A stretch of 50,166 bases of DNA from Microbacterium sp. p3-SID336 (GCF_025143365.1 NZ_JALXPE010000030.1:1-50166), one strand, 5' to 3'. Positions 41,475 to 48,920 are shown, counted from the stretch's first letter. The notes: generated by a model not told the origin, from the letters alone. Numbers and translations: made by a program.

Positions 41475-42413
41475 TCACCCGGCGGCCTCGATCATTTGTG
41501 GGAGGTCGGCTTCGACCCAGACTTCTGAATCGGCTACCAACGTGGCCTCAATAGGACTCAGGGTGAGGTTGCCGAGAATCCGGTGGTCATTGATGCGGAT
41601 CAACAGGGAGTAGACCGTGTACGTGTCCGCCGGGTGTCCGACCTCGTCATCGAGCGATGGCAGCCCATTCCGAGTGATGATCTTGCGGAGACCGTCCGCC
41701 CGCCGTCGAATCCGGCGCGCCCGTGAGATCCGTCTAATCGAGAAGTAGACCATCCCGCTGGCGATGAGTATCACCCCTGGGTAGAACAGGACATCGAAGC
41801 CCCAGTACGCAATGTGGACCAGCGCTGGATTCCCGATCCGAAGGTGGTCGACCGTCATCGTGATGGCCTCAACGATGCAGCCTCCTATGATCGCAAGTCC
41901 GCCAGTACGGAACAGACGGTGCCCCGGAGCAGTGTGCCCGCGCGAGGCTCTGACGATGCCTCCGACGATCCAGCACAGTCCGGCCATGTAGATCAGCGCA
42001 CTGACATAGATGGCGGGGTCGTATGCGTGGACCCGCGAGAAGTGCTCGACTGTCGGCCCTCTGTTCCGGCTTAGGAAGAAGGGGAGCGTGAACAGCGCAC
42101 ACCCGAGGACCGGAACAGGGATAGTTCGAAGCGGATGGGCGCCAATCCCGTCGATGGCTTTCGCTGCTTCCGCGAAAGCCCAGAATGCGAAGGTCGCCAG
42201 CACACACTGCACGAGCCACACGATGTTAGTACCACCGAGCCCGGAGTCCAGGACTTCAATCGGTATGACTGGTCCGAGCGTCATGATGGCGAGGCAGGCC
42301 AACAACACAGCCAGCCAGGTCATCCACGACTCTCGATTGCGAACTGCAGCCGGAATGCGTGCGATCAGGACGGCAATGAGGACGACGAAGACACCTAGGT
42401 AGAGGTACCTCAT
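41475..42413 (-). CDS. MAB_1171c-like polytopic membrane protein (312 aa)
   Basis: About seven helices fill residues 1-230, then a cytoplasmic basic stretch (RRISRARRIRRRADGL) and a soluble C-terminal domain with VYSLLIRINDHRI, reminiscent of DUF6545. This matches proteins named MAB_1171c family putative transporter, which sit beside XRE and ImmA/IrrE genes in other actinomycetes (recalled). Transport has not been shown; a membrane sensor is as plausible. It starts 4 nt after the protease stop. Confidence 0.65.
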   Translation of the reverse strand: MRYLYLGVFVVLIAVLIARIPAAVRNRESWMTWLAVLLACLAIMTLGPVIPIEVLDSGLGGTNIVWLVQCVLATFAFWAFAEAAKAIDGIGAHPLRTIPVPVLGCALFTLPFFLSRNRGPTVEHFSRVHAYDPAIYVSALIYMAGLCWIVGGIVRASRGHTAPGHRLFRTGGLAIIGGCIVEAITMTVDHLRIGNPALVHIAYWGFDVLFYPGVILIASGMVYFSIRRISRARRIRRRADGLRKIITRNGLPSLDDEVGHPADTYTVYSLLIRINDHRILGNLTLSPIEATLVADSEVWVEADLPQMIEAAG

Positions 42414-42417
42414 GTGA

Positions 42418-42921
42418 TCAGCCGAAGATCCGCTCATCGTTGAAGTACTCGGGGCGCAAGAGTGACCGGGTGATGATCTCCCCCATCGCCTCCGCCTCAC
42501 CTTCATGGAGCGCGTCACCCGCGAGTGGCGAGAGGGAGTTCGGTGTCATGAGCACTCGCCCTCGGACTTGGCCAGCTCCTGCAAGCCGACGAATACCGTC
42601 ATCCATGGACAGCCCTTCGCACCCCGGGTGGCCCCAAAGCATGTGTCCGAACTCATGATGGAGGCCTCGCACCTGGTAGTAGACGCGATCCGTGGCCCTC
42701 AGAACCACCTTGGAGAGCTCTTCATACTCGATCCACAGGGCAGTCGTGTGCACGAGCGCGGGGTCATCCAGCTTCTCGATCCTGATCGGCTTGCCGGTGA
42801 TCTCTGCAATCCTCGTCGTCAACTCGTGCGGGGTCCTGACCCGCGCCAGGTCATATTGCGAGAAGAGCTCAAGTGCTCGAGCCCTCATACTGGCTGCATC
42901 TTCCCACGGAGTCGACTTCAT
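42418..42921 (-). CDS. ImmA/IrrE-type zinc metallopeptidase (167 aa)
   Basis: The zinc motif HEFGH is at residues 89-93, preceded by an LRATDRVYYQVRGLH strand-helix and followed by a Glu-rich helix (HEGEAEAMGEII) that should give the third ligand. ImmA proteases cleave an XRE repressor encoded next to them. AGGAG lies 7 nt before ATG 42921; ATG 42927 is also possible. It is 26 bp downstream of the XRE gene. Confidence 0.85.
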   Translation of the reverse strand: MKSTPWEDAASMRARALELFSQYDLARVRTPHELTTRIAEITGKPIRIEKLDDPALVHTTALWIEYEELSKVVLRATDRVYYQVRGLHHEFGHMLWGHPGCEGLSMDDGIRRLAGAGQVRGRVLMTPNSLSPLAGDALHEGEAEAMGEIITRSLLRPEYFNDERIFG

Positions 42922-42947
42922 GCTCATGCTCCTCAACCCGAGCTGGG

Positions 42948-43544
42948 TTACCGCGTCCCGATCACTTGGGTGAGCGCGCGCAGCTCTGCCGCTGAGAGCG
43001 CTGAAAGCGATCGCGCGGCGATCCGCTGGACTCCAGATGCTGCCGCAACGCGCGAGAACTCGACGAGCGCCTCAACACGATCGGCATCCTGGTCATCCCC
43101 GAACTCCGTCAGGTAGGAGAGGGGAACGTTGAACTCGTCGGCGACCTCCTCAAGGTCCGAGAGCGCGAACAGGACCTCGTGGTCGCTGACTTGTCCGACC
43201 ATGGACGGTGCAGAAGCATCCAGAAATGTGAGGCGACGAGCGAACTCGGCAGTAGGCACGAGCACTGTTTCCGTGTCTGCGTCTGCGTCTGCGACGACTG
43301 GTGCGCTGCGAGGATCTTCGACCTCACCGATCAAGTAGCCGACTGACGTCGACAGGGCGGCAGCGATGATGCCAAGGTCAGCGATGCGCCAGCGGCGCAC
43401 GCCGGTCATCTTTAGGCTCAGCGTCGACCGGTTCAGCCCGGTCCTTCTGGACAAGTCTGCAGTACTTCGGATGCCGGCATTGAGCATCTGCAGCTCAATC
43501 CGACGGGAAATCTCTTCCCAGGGTAGGTCTGTGGTTCGGGTCAC
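42948..43544 (-). CDS. XRE-family transcriptional repressor (198 aa)
   Basis: A helix-turn-helix at about residues 12-65 (TADLSRRTGLNRSTLSLKMTGVRRW). An acidic linker and a helical C-terminal domain follow, the likely target of the ImmA protease. GTG 43544 is 6 nt after TAGGGT with no ribosome site, so probably leaderless. A palindrome borders the -10 box, suggesting autorepression and control of the divergent gene. Confidence 0.85.
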   Translation of the reverse strand: MTRTTDLPWEEISRRIELQMLNAGIRSTADLSRRTGLNRSTLSLKMTGVRRWRIADLGIIAAALSTSVGYLIGEVEDPRSAPVVADADADTETVLVPTAEFARRLTFLDASAPSMVGQVSDHEVLFALSDLEEVADEFNVPLSYLTEFGDDQDADRVEALVEFSRVAAASGVQRIAARSLSALSAAELRALTQVIGTR

Positions 43545-43550
43545 ACGATG

Positions 43551-43571
43551 ACCCTAGCAACAATTGGTTGC
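43551..43571. promoter_or_regulatory. XRE operator and leaderless -10 box
   Basis: GCAAC-AATTG-GTTGC (43557-43571) is an inverted repeat directly beside the minus-strand -10 box TAGGGT (43551-43556). GTTGCA recurs at 43587-43592. The natural ligand is the XRE repressor. Confidence 0.55.
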
Positions 43572-43658
43572 AAAATGAAGCACTCTGTTGCAGGCTCGTT
43601 CGCAGGCTTCGAGATCTCGGCGGACGGCTCCGCCCCGACCTCGGGATTGGAGGGGCGA

Positions 43659-43922
43659 ATGGATGATGCGACGGAGGGGGAAGCGCTCGTGATCACGACA
43701 CAGACGCGCAGGCTCTCAAGTCAGATGGCGGACGCGAGCCGGAGATTCAGACTCGCAACTCGGATTCGACTTGAGTTGGAGGCCTCGTGCCAGCGTGTGC
43801 CGCACAACGTGGAGGTCATCCGTGCAGCCGCACAGCAAGGCGTGCTGCTTACTGTTGCGGATGTAGAAGGCGTGATCGTCTTCGCTGCTCGCCATCGTCG
43901 CCCGCGCGCGATGACTGCTTGA
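43659..43922 (+). CDS. Hypothetical basic protein (87 aa), divergent from the repressor
   Basis: ATG 43659 follows a strong GGAGGGG site. The product is Arg-rich and helical with a short hydrophobic end. No family recognised. It is the only plus-strand gene of the module and would be read from the repressor operator region. Confidence 0.5.
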   Translation: MDDATEGEALVITTQTRRLSSQMADASRRFRLATRIRLELEASCQRVPHNVEVIRAAAQQGVLLTVADVEGVIVFAARHRRPRAMTA

Positions 43923-43931
43923 CCATGGTGG

Positions 43932-45032
43932 CTAGAGTCGAGCCAGCCAATCCAGGATGGCGTCGGAGAATCCGTCAGGATCCACGTTGTACTCGCGGGT
44001 ATGAGCAGCGGGGGTCGTTTCGTGAAGGACAACCCTGCTCGGGCAACGGTCAGCGAATCTCCTAGAACTGCTGAACGGAGCTGTGCGATCGCCGCGCGAG
44101 TGTATTACCAGTGTCGGGATGTCCACCGTCCTGCGACCCGACCAGTCGAGTCTCGCGAAATCAATCGGTTCCGCCACCCCAGCCAGCCTGCAAAGAGGTC
44201 GTGTGCCGAGGCACATCGTGAGCAGCTCGACAGCAAGTACCGGCGCTGGCAACTTCATTCTCCGCGACGCGGTCTGTGCGAGAGCATGCCAATCGGTCGC
44301 TGGGGAAATCAGGATCTGCCCGCGCAGGAGGTCTTTGTGTGAGCTGTGGTCACCGAGCAAAAGGGCAATCGTTGCGCCCAGGCACCAGCCGACGAGCAAG
44401 ATCCGATGCGCGCCGTTCCGCCTGCTGTAGGCGAGGGCCGCCTCGACGTCATTCCACTCGTCAAGACCGAGACGTGTCGCCCGCCCCATTTGCAGCGGGC
44501 CTTCCCCGTCCCCTCGATATGAGACGACTAGATGAGCAGTATCGGCGTGGCCAGACATCGCAGCAACAGACCGGAGGGCATTCATCCGATCGGCGTTCAT
44601 CCCATGGATGTGTATCGCCCACGTTGTCGCTTCCGGGTCGCCAAAAAACCATGCCGGAGCTTCTCCTGACGGCGTGTTGACGACGATCTCACGGTATGGG
44701 CCAACCTCATCCGGTGAAGCGTGGATGTGTCCGTCCAGGACGCCGCGCCCACTCTGGAGTGATCCCGTTATGGTTTCGAGTCGCCTGACGACCGTCTTCC
44801 CATCATCGCTGAGGACGTCCCCGACGCGCGCATGGCCGGACTTGGTCCAAAGCCCGAAAGTCCCGGGGTGGCGCGTCAACGGTGTTGAACGGAACGCGGC
44901 GAGGTCGCCCACTATTCGGACATGTCTCCGCTTCTCGACACGTCGCCAACCTACGAGCAATCGGCAAAGCCTGCGCAACGCGACCGCCAGGATCGCTCCG
45001 ACCAATAGAGCAACGGTGACTGCCCACCACAT
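43932..45032 (-). CDS. Membrane-anchored alpha/beta hydrolase, Cys nucleophile (366 aa)
   Basis: Paralogue of 40339-41457 with the same anchor, beta region and hydrolase domain: HIHGMNADRMNALRS, HSRGDRTAPF, AAHTREYNVDPDGF. The nucleophile elbow reads GWCLG, with Cys217 (codon TGC) instead of Ser. Cys nucleophiles occur in dienelactone hydrolase relatives; activity against amides or esters could differ. It overlaps the upstream stop by one base. Confidence 0.8.
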   Translation of the reverse strand: MWWAVTVALLVGAILAVALRRLCRLLVGWRRVEKRRHVRIVGDLAAFRSTPLTRHPGTFGLWTKSGHARVGDVLSDDGKTVVRRLETITGSLQSGRGVLDGHIHASPDEVGPYREIVVNTPSGEAPAWFFGDPEATTWAIHIHGMNADRMNALRSVAAMSGHADTAHLVVSYRGDGEGPLQMGRATRLGLDEWNDVEAALAYSRRNGAHRILLVGWCLGATIALLLGDHSSHKDLLRGQILISPATDWHALAQTASRRMKLPAPVLAVELLTMCLGTRPLCRLAGVAEPIDFARLDWSGRRTVDIPTLVIHSRGDRTAPFSSSRRFADRCPSRVVLHETTPAAHTREYNVDPDGFSDAILDWLARL

Positions 45033-45307
45033 CAGTGCCGTCGCACCAGGATCAGCCGATACCCGTCCGGCACCACGGCCCGCACAGCGTCGATGCTCTC
45101 TCCCTCGACCTCGGCGAGATCGCCCCAGTGGGCCAGCTTGGCAGCCATCGACAGGCTGGGCACCTGCTTCGTCTTGGTGATCGGACTGTCGGTGACAACC
45201 CATCCGTCCGGAACCTGCGCCGCCAACCTCTCCCTCAGGTCCTCCGTGTCATCCCCAGTGAGAGTGAGTTCCTGGATCCTGGTGGATTGGATAACGCCGA
45301 CGAGCAT
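45032..45307 (-). CDS. Hypothetical protein (91 aa)
   Basis: Small alpha/beta-looking protein (IQELTLTGDDTEDLRERLAA, ending DGYRLILVRRH), no motif recognised. It is coupled to the Cys-type hydrolase gene (TGATG). Confidence 0.6.
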   Translation of the reverse strand: MLVGVIQSTRIQELTLTGDDTEDLRERLAAQVPDGWVVTDSPITKTKQVPSLSMAAKLAHWGDLAEVEGESIDAVRAVVPDGYRLILVRRH

Positions 45308-45330
45308 GCCTCCAGCCTAGGCCCGCATGA

Positions 45331-45549
45331 TCACGTCACGTCGATGCCACACAGCCGGCAGCGCCGCATCGTCCCGGGGCTGTTCCAATCGCATCGGTCG
45401 TGGTTGCAGATCGCCTGCACGAGGTGGCACACACTGCACGTCACCAGAACCATCGACCCCTCAGGGAACACGAGCTCTCGCGGGTACTCGGTGAAGCTGC
45501 CATGCGACCGGTGCAGGTCGAGGGTTGGCGTCGGGTCGGACATGATCAT
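45331..45549 (-). CDS. Small protein with two Cys pairs (72 aa)
   Basis: CSVC and CRLC pairs plus CNHDRC in between suggest one or two zinc sites. ATG 45549 overlaps the upstream stop (ATGA). Function unknown; small zinc ribbons are common in mobile elements. Confidence 0.6.
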   Translation of the reverse strand: MIMSDPTPTLDLHRSHGSFTEYPRELVFPEGSMVLVTCSVCHLVQAICNHDRCDWNSPGTMRRCRLCGIDVT

Positions 45550-45986
45550 CCACCGTCACGGTCGCTCTCGCCGATGTAGTCGCGGATGCTCTCCGCCAAC
45601 CACTCGCAGGTCTCATAGGGCTTGTCCTGGTGCTCGTCGTTGTCGTAGAGCTCCACGAGCCGTCGCAGCTCGTCCGTGGCCGTGATCGGGTCACCGTCGA
45701 AGATGCACCCGTCGTTCACGTAGATGCGGGTGCGCTCCTGTGCGCCCGCTGTCGTGTCGATCTGCACGACGGTGTAGCTGATGCCCTCTGACGTCGTGTG
45801 CTGGTAAGCGTGGAGGTCCTCAAAGGGGCCCGCACGACGCGCACGATCAGCCTCGATCGACCGCGTGAGGAGTGCGTGGATCTGATCGCGCGCGAGGCTT
45901 TCGCCATCCACGCCGACCATCACTTCGTTCGCGAAATCCTCTGCTGAGCGGATGTCGTCCTGGGAGGCCGGTGTCGTACTGGTCAT
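45546..45986 (-). CDS. Hypothetical acidic protein (146 aa)
   Basis: ATG 45986 is 6 nt after TATGTG of the shared motif. The protein is acidic, with a helical first half and a strand-rich middle (YTVVQIDTTAG, RTRIYVNDG). No family recognised. It heads a two-gene unit with the small Cys-pair protein. Confidence 0.65.
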   Translation of the reverse strand: MTSTTPASQDDIRSAEDFANEVMVGVDGESLARDQIHALLTRSIEADRARRAGPFEDLHAYQHTTSEGISYTVVQIDTTAGAQERTRIYVNDGCIFDGDPITATDELRRLVELYDNDEHQDKPYETCEWLAESIRDYIGESDRDGG

Positions 45987-45992
45987 GGCTGT

Positions 45993-46001
45993 CACATACC
46001 C
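45993..46001 (-). promoter_or_regulatory. GGGTATGTG promoter motif abutting a terminator stem
   Basis: ACCGGGTATGTG on the minus strand, ATG 45986 after a 6-nt spacer. The ACCGGGT part is the 3' arm of the hairpin that follows the HNH gene, so terminator and promoter share bases. Confidence 0.6.
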
Positions 46002-46029
46002 GGTCCCGCCGGTGCAGGCGGGACCGGGT
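45998..46029 (-). terminator. 13-bp perfect hairpin after the HNH gene
   Basis: ACCCGGTCCCGCC (45998-46010) and GGCGGGACCGGGT (46017-46029) pair perfectly around a 6-nt loop, starting at the HNH stop codon. No T run follows. A weaker version of the same dyad (ACCCGGT ... ACCGGGT) lies between the divergent motifs at 1464-1495. Confidence 0.6.
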
Positions 46030-46538
46030 CACGCCAGTCCGATTACGGCGAGGTCGGCGCCGGTCTGAGCGATTGCCAAGATCATGGTGTCGCGGCGAGT
46101 GACCTCACGTGGCGCGAAGCGGAGAACCATGCGCGCCTCTTCGGGTGTGCGGTCGGCCTTGGTGTTGTTGCATCGGCTGCACGCCGCGACCGTGTTCATC
46201 CACTCGTCCCGCCCTCCACGCGAGCGCGGCATGACGTGATCTACCGTCGTCGCGTGACGGCCGCAGTAGGCGCACTCATGGCCGTCACGGCGCAGCAGAC
46301 CGGCACGCGACCATGGGACAGTGCCGTACCGGTAGGGCACGCGCACCATCTCTCGGAACTGCACGACGCGAGGCATCGGGAACTCGGCCTCGGCGGAACG
46401 GACAACCCTGCCAGGAACCGCGTCAACGATCGTGGCACGCTCACGTATCAGGAAGATCAGCGCGCGTTGCAGCGGCACGATTCCGAGCGGTTCCATGGAT
46501 GCGTTCAGCACGACGACGCCGCTGGTGATCCTCACCAT
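46029..46538 (-). CDS. HNH endonuclease (169 aa)
   Basis: The nuclease core has CAYC, then VDHVMPRSRGG (catalytic His), an N in the middle and CSRCNNTKADRTP; the two Cys pairs bind a structural zinc and the DH...N residues form the active site. The N-terminal half resembles the common actinomycete HNH family with strand VVVLNASMEPLGIVP. ATG 46538 follows GAGAGGAGAG. It is the first protein gene after the tRNA array in the same direction, an association also described for actinobacterial tRNA arrays. Confidence 0.85.
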   Translation of the reverse strand: MVRITSGVVVLNASMEPLGIVPLQRALIFLIRERATIVDAVPGRVVRSAEAEFPMPRVVQFREMVRVPYRYGTVPWSRAGLLRRDGHECAYCGRHATTVDHVMPRSRGGRDEWMNTVAACSRCNNTKADRTPEEARMVLRFAPREVTRRDTMILAIAQTGADLAVIGLA

Positions 46539-46611
46539 GGCGCTCTCCTCTCTGCTGAACGGTCGTGGATCCGGCATTTCCAGTCCTCGGAGTCCACAGC
46601 GGAACACGATG

Positions 46612-46685
46612 TGCGCTCGACCGGATTCGAACCGGTGACCGTCCGCTCCGGAGGCGGAAGCTCTGTCCATCTGAGCTACAAGCGC
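46612..46685 (-). tRNA. tRNA-Arg(CCG)
   Basis: Full cloverleaf: acceptor GCGCTTG/CGAGCGC, anticodon stem TCCGC/GCGGA, loop CTCCGGA, T loop TTCGAAT, discriminator A. CCA is not encoded. Confidence 0.9.
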
Positions 46686-46686
46686 G

Positions 46687-46763
46687 TGGTGCCCTCAGGA
46701 GGAGTCGAACCCCCGACCTCCGGTGCCGTAGACCGGTGCTCTGTCCTACTGAGCTATGAGGGC
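46687..46763 (-). tRNA. tRNA-Arg(ACG)
   Basis: Acceptor GCCCTCA/TGAGGGC, anticodon stem CCGGT/ACCGG with loop CTACGGC, discriminator A and encoded CCA. It begins 1 nt after the next gene. Confidence 0.9.
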
Positions 46764-46789
46764 CAGGTGGCGGCCGCGGGCAGTGCGCC

Positions 46790-46838
46790 CCGTCGCCTCT
46801 CCTCCTGCTGGTGCAGGCTGAGCTACCCGACCGCTGCG
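46790..46838 (-). other. tRNA remnant (5' half)
   Basis: Minus-strand GGTCGGGTAGCTCAGCCTGC resembles a tRNA acceptor and D arm, but no anticodon arm or T arm follows. Probably a decayed array member. Confidence 0.35.
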
Positions 46839-46878
46839 ATGAACGCTTCGTCTCGCACGCCGGCGGTCTCGGCGCTTG

Positions 46879-46953
46879 CGACCCCTGCCGGATTTGAACC
46901 GGCGCCCTCCTGACTGAGAATCAGGCGTCCTCGACCATCTAGACCAAGGGGCC
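46879..46953 (-). tRNA. tRNA-Glu(CTC)
   Basis: Acceptor GGCCCCT/AGGGGTC, anticodon stem CCTGA/TCAGG, loop TTCTCAG, T loop TTCAAAT, discriminator G, no CCA encoded. Confidence 0.9.
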
Positions 46954-47148
46954 ATCGCACTCCCCAAGAAGCTCCATAGGGAGTGCGCTCCCGCCGTTGA
47001 CGGCAACGGGAGCTTGCGCGGAAGGATCCGCACCGGAGCAGCCTCGGTCCGCTCTCTCCGGCTGTCGCGGGCTTAGCCCGCGGGCTGACGGTGGGTCGTC
47101 ACCCTGTTGCCGGTGCTTACCTGGCCGCCGGCAGCCTTTCAGTGTGCG

Positions 47149-47222
47149 CTCCCCGAGCAGGAATCGAACCTGCGAAGGCCGGACCCAGAATCCGGCTGGC
47201 CGTGCCAGCAGACCATCGGGGA
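47149..47222 (-). tRNA. tRNA-Gln(CTG)
   Basis: Acceptor TCCCCGA/TCGGGGA, anticodon stem CCGGA/TCCGG, loop TTCTGGG, discriminator G. The TGGTCTGCTGGCA D arm is typical of Gln tRNAs. 196 bp upstream-downstream gap to the Glu gene holds no feature I recognise. Confidence 0.9.
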
Positions 47223-47258
47223 TCAGCCGCGTGTGCGGCGTCATGTGAAGTTGTAGAG

Positions 47259-47329
47259 CTCGCCCACCAGGGATCGAACCTGGGCGACCCGCTCCAAAGG
47301 CGGGCGTGCTGCCGTTACACCATGGGCGA
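47259..47329 (-). tRNA. tRNA-Gln(TTG)
   Basis: Acceptor TCGCCCA/TGGGCGA, anticodon stem CCCGC/GCGGG, loop CTTTGGA, discriminator G. With the CTG gene it covers both Gln codons. Confidence 0.9.
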
Positions 47330-47677
47330 CTACGGGGACCCCGTCGCCTTACGCAGAACTGCGGATCGATGGTACTGACGCTCCCAGGTGGAACCGTCCG
47401 GGTTCCTGAACCGTATGTCGACGACTCGGATGAAGTCGAAGTTGACACCGGGCCGAACCTCGAGCACTTCGGCTTCCACGTCCGGCCACCCGTGGTCGTC
47501 GGGCACCCCCATGAACAGAACAGTGTCTCCCACGGCGATGTGCGCCGCTGCGACTTCCTGCTCTCGACTGTTGGACCCGAGTTCGCCCGATGGCTCGCTT
47601 CGCTGCCTGCCAGTGAACTGCCCGCCATCCGCCCCTTTGCCTCGATGCTCGCGGCCTGCCCGGTCGAAGGTGCTCAT
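47330..47677 (-). CDS. Protein gene embedded in the tRNA array (115 aa)
   Basis: The N-terminus FDRAGREHRGKGADGGQFTG followed by RSEP is a pattern I recall from many small actinobacterial and phage proteins (FDR...GGxF...SEP). The C-terminal half is strand-rich (VGDTVLFMGVP, ADIRFRN-like VVDIRFRNPDGSTW). The stop lies directly against the tRNA-Gln(TTG) 5' end. Function unknown. Confidence 0.6.
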   Translation of the reverse strand: MSTFDRAGREHRGKGADGGQFTGRQRSEPSGELGSNSREQEVAAAHIAVGDTVLFMGVPDDHGWPDVEAEVLEVRPGVNFDFIRVVDIRFRNPDGSTWERQYHRSAVLRKATGSP

Positions 47678-47708
47678 GACGGTTGCACGCCCGGCGAGCT
47701 TGCGTGGG

Positions 47709-47780
47709 TGGCCCGAGCCGGATTCGAACCGACGACGCCCCGTGTAGGAGACGGGCGCTCTTCCGCTGAGCTACCGAGCC
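47709..47780 (-). tRNA. tRNA-Arg(CCT)
   Basis: Acceptor GGCTCGG/TCGGGCC, anticodon stem CCCGT/ACGGG, loop CTCCTAC, discriminator A. The third Arg isoacceptor of the array. Confidence 0.9.
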
Positions 47781-47781
47781 A

Positions 47782-47857
47782 TGGTCGCGATGGCGGGACT
47801 CGAACCCGCGACACCGGCATTATGAGTGCCGTGCTCTACCGTCTGAGCTACACCGCG
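47782..47857 (-). tRNA. tRNA-Met(CAT), elongator-like
   Basis: Acceptor CGCGGTG/CATCGCG with a normal C1-G72 pair, anticodon stem CGGCA/TGCCG, loop CTCATAA, discriminator A and encoded CCA. Only 1 nt from the Arg(CCT) gene. A CAT anticodon read as Ile after lysidine modification cannot be excluded. Confidence 0.85.
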
Positions 47858-47963
47858 CGGTCGGCCGGATGCAGCGACGAGGGCGATCGTTTGGTGTCCG
47901 CGCCCAACCATCCAGCGCGCTCACCCTCGTTCTCCTGTCGATGTCTGCGCGACATCCGGCCAG

Positions 47964-48044
47964 TGCCCACCCCGGGATTCGAACCCGGATGCCTTTCGGC
48001 AGCGCGTTTTGAGTGCGCCATGTCTGCCACTCCATCAGGCGGGC
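47964..48044 (-). tRNA. tRNA-Leu(CAA)
   Basis: Class II tRNA with a long variable arm (TGCCGAAAGGCA), acceptor GCCCGCC/GGTGGGC, loop CTCAAAA. The anticodon stem closes with an A-C mismatch at 31-39. The spacer to the Met gene contains nested inverted repeats (GGCCGGATG ... CATCCGGCC). Confidence 0.88.
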
Positions 48045-48171
48045 GTGGGGCACGGTGACCGTCGGAGTCTCGCGACGGCTGGACTCCCCAGAGAGGAGCG
48101 CACGCCCGCGCCACGCGCACTTCGACAGATTCCAGGCCCGGTACCTGACCTGCGGGCTGTCGCGCCCGTCG

Positions 48172-48257
48172 CGGAGGAGACAGGATTCGAACCTGCGTGA
48201 AGCTTCCGCCTCAACGGATTAGCAATCCGCCGCCTTCGACCACTCGGCCACTCCTCC
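48172..48257 (-). tRNA. tRNA-Ser(GCT)
   Basis: Class II tRNA, acceptor GGAGGAG/CTCCTCC, anticodon loop TTGCTAA, long variable arm, discriminator G. Confidence 0.9.
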
Positions 48258-48411
48258 AGACCGGTGACGAGTGACCCCATCACCGGCTTCTCCGCCGCCG
48301 AACACGGAAGGGGCTGGCCGCCCAGCGAGGAGGCCGTGGTGCGAATCCCGACACGCTCCTCCCGGTCGCGGTTGGCATCCGTGCCCGGCTCGACAACCAA
48401 TGCTGCCGAAG

Positions 48412-48483
48412 TGCACTGGGAGGGACTCGAACCCCCGCCGGACTGGGTGTAAACCAGCTGCTCTGCCGCTGAGCTACCAGTGC
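48412..48483 (-). tRNA. tRNA-Val(TAC)
   Basis: Acceptor GCACTGG/CCAGTGC, anticodon stem GCTGG/CCAGT, loop TTTACAC, discriminator A. Confidence 0.9.
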
Positions 48484-48513
48484 GGACGGCCCCGCCCGTG
48501 AGCGAGGCCTGGT

Positions 48514-48538
48514 GCGCGTCGGCTCGGCACCGACGCGC
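48514..48538 (-). other. 9-bp perfect hairpin in an array spacer
   Basis: GCGCGTCGG and CCGACGCGC pair around a 7-nt loop in the Thr(TGT)-Val spacer. It may separate or process the tRNA precursors. Confidence 0.5.
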
Positions 48539-48635
48539 TTCCCACTGTCGTGGGCGTTCCACCTGTGAAGGTGCGGACCGTGAGAGGCCGACGAGGTGCC
48601 GTAGCGTTCCCCTCTTCGACGTGACGGACCGTTCG

Positions 48636-48663
48636 CTCGTCTCTCGTGGCCACGGGAGACGAG
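48636..48663. other. 28-bp near-perfect palindrome in an array spacer
   Basis: Arms CTCGTCTC and GAGACGAG flank a CGTGGCCACG core; only one pair is mismatched and it would be G-U in RNA. It starts 4 nt after the 3' end of tRNA-Thr(TGT). Confidence 0.6.
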
Positions 48664-48667
48664 GTCT

Positions 48668-48742
48668 GAGCCTCCTGCCGGGATCGAACCGGCGGCCCTC
48701 CGCTTACAAGGCGGACGCTCTGGCCATCTGAGCTAAGGAGGC
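48668..48742 (-). tRNA. tRNA-Thr(TGT)
   Basis: Acceptor GCCTCCT/AGGAGGC, anticodon stem TCCGC/GCGGA, loop CTTGTAA, discriminator T. Confidence 0.9.
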
Positions 48743-48848
48743 GTTTCGCCCCGGCCGGCGCAGCCGGTGCTCGCGGGGCGCGGAGAAGGCGATGCGCATC
48801 ACCATCTCCGACCAGCGCCACGGTCCTGCAGAACCGATGACGCCGACG

Positions 48849-48920
48849 TGGACCTGAGGGGACTCGAACCCCTGCGCTGCTCCTTGCAAAGGAGGTGCTC
48901 TGCCGCTGAGCTACAAGCCC
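48849..48920 (-). tRNA. tRNA-Ala(TGC)
   Basis: Acceptor GGGCTTG/CAGGTCC with two G-U pairs (the third and fifth positions), loop TTTGCAA, discriminator A. The outer anticodon-stem pair is a C-C mismatch. The usual G3-U70 identity pair of Ala is present. Confidence 0.88.

Noticed and set aside
46960..47148. Possible extra tRNA between Glu and Gln(CTG)
   Set aside because: No T arm or D arm pattern on either strand.
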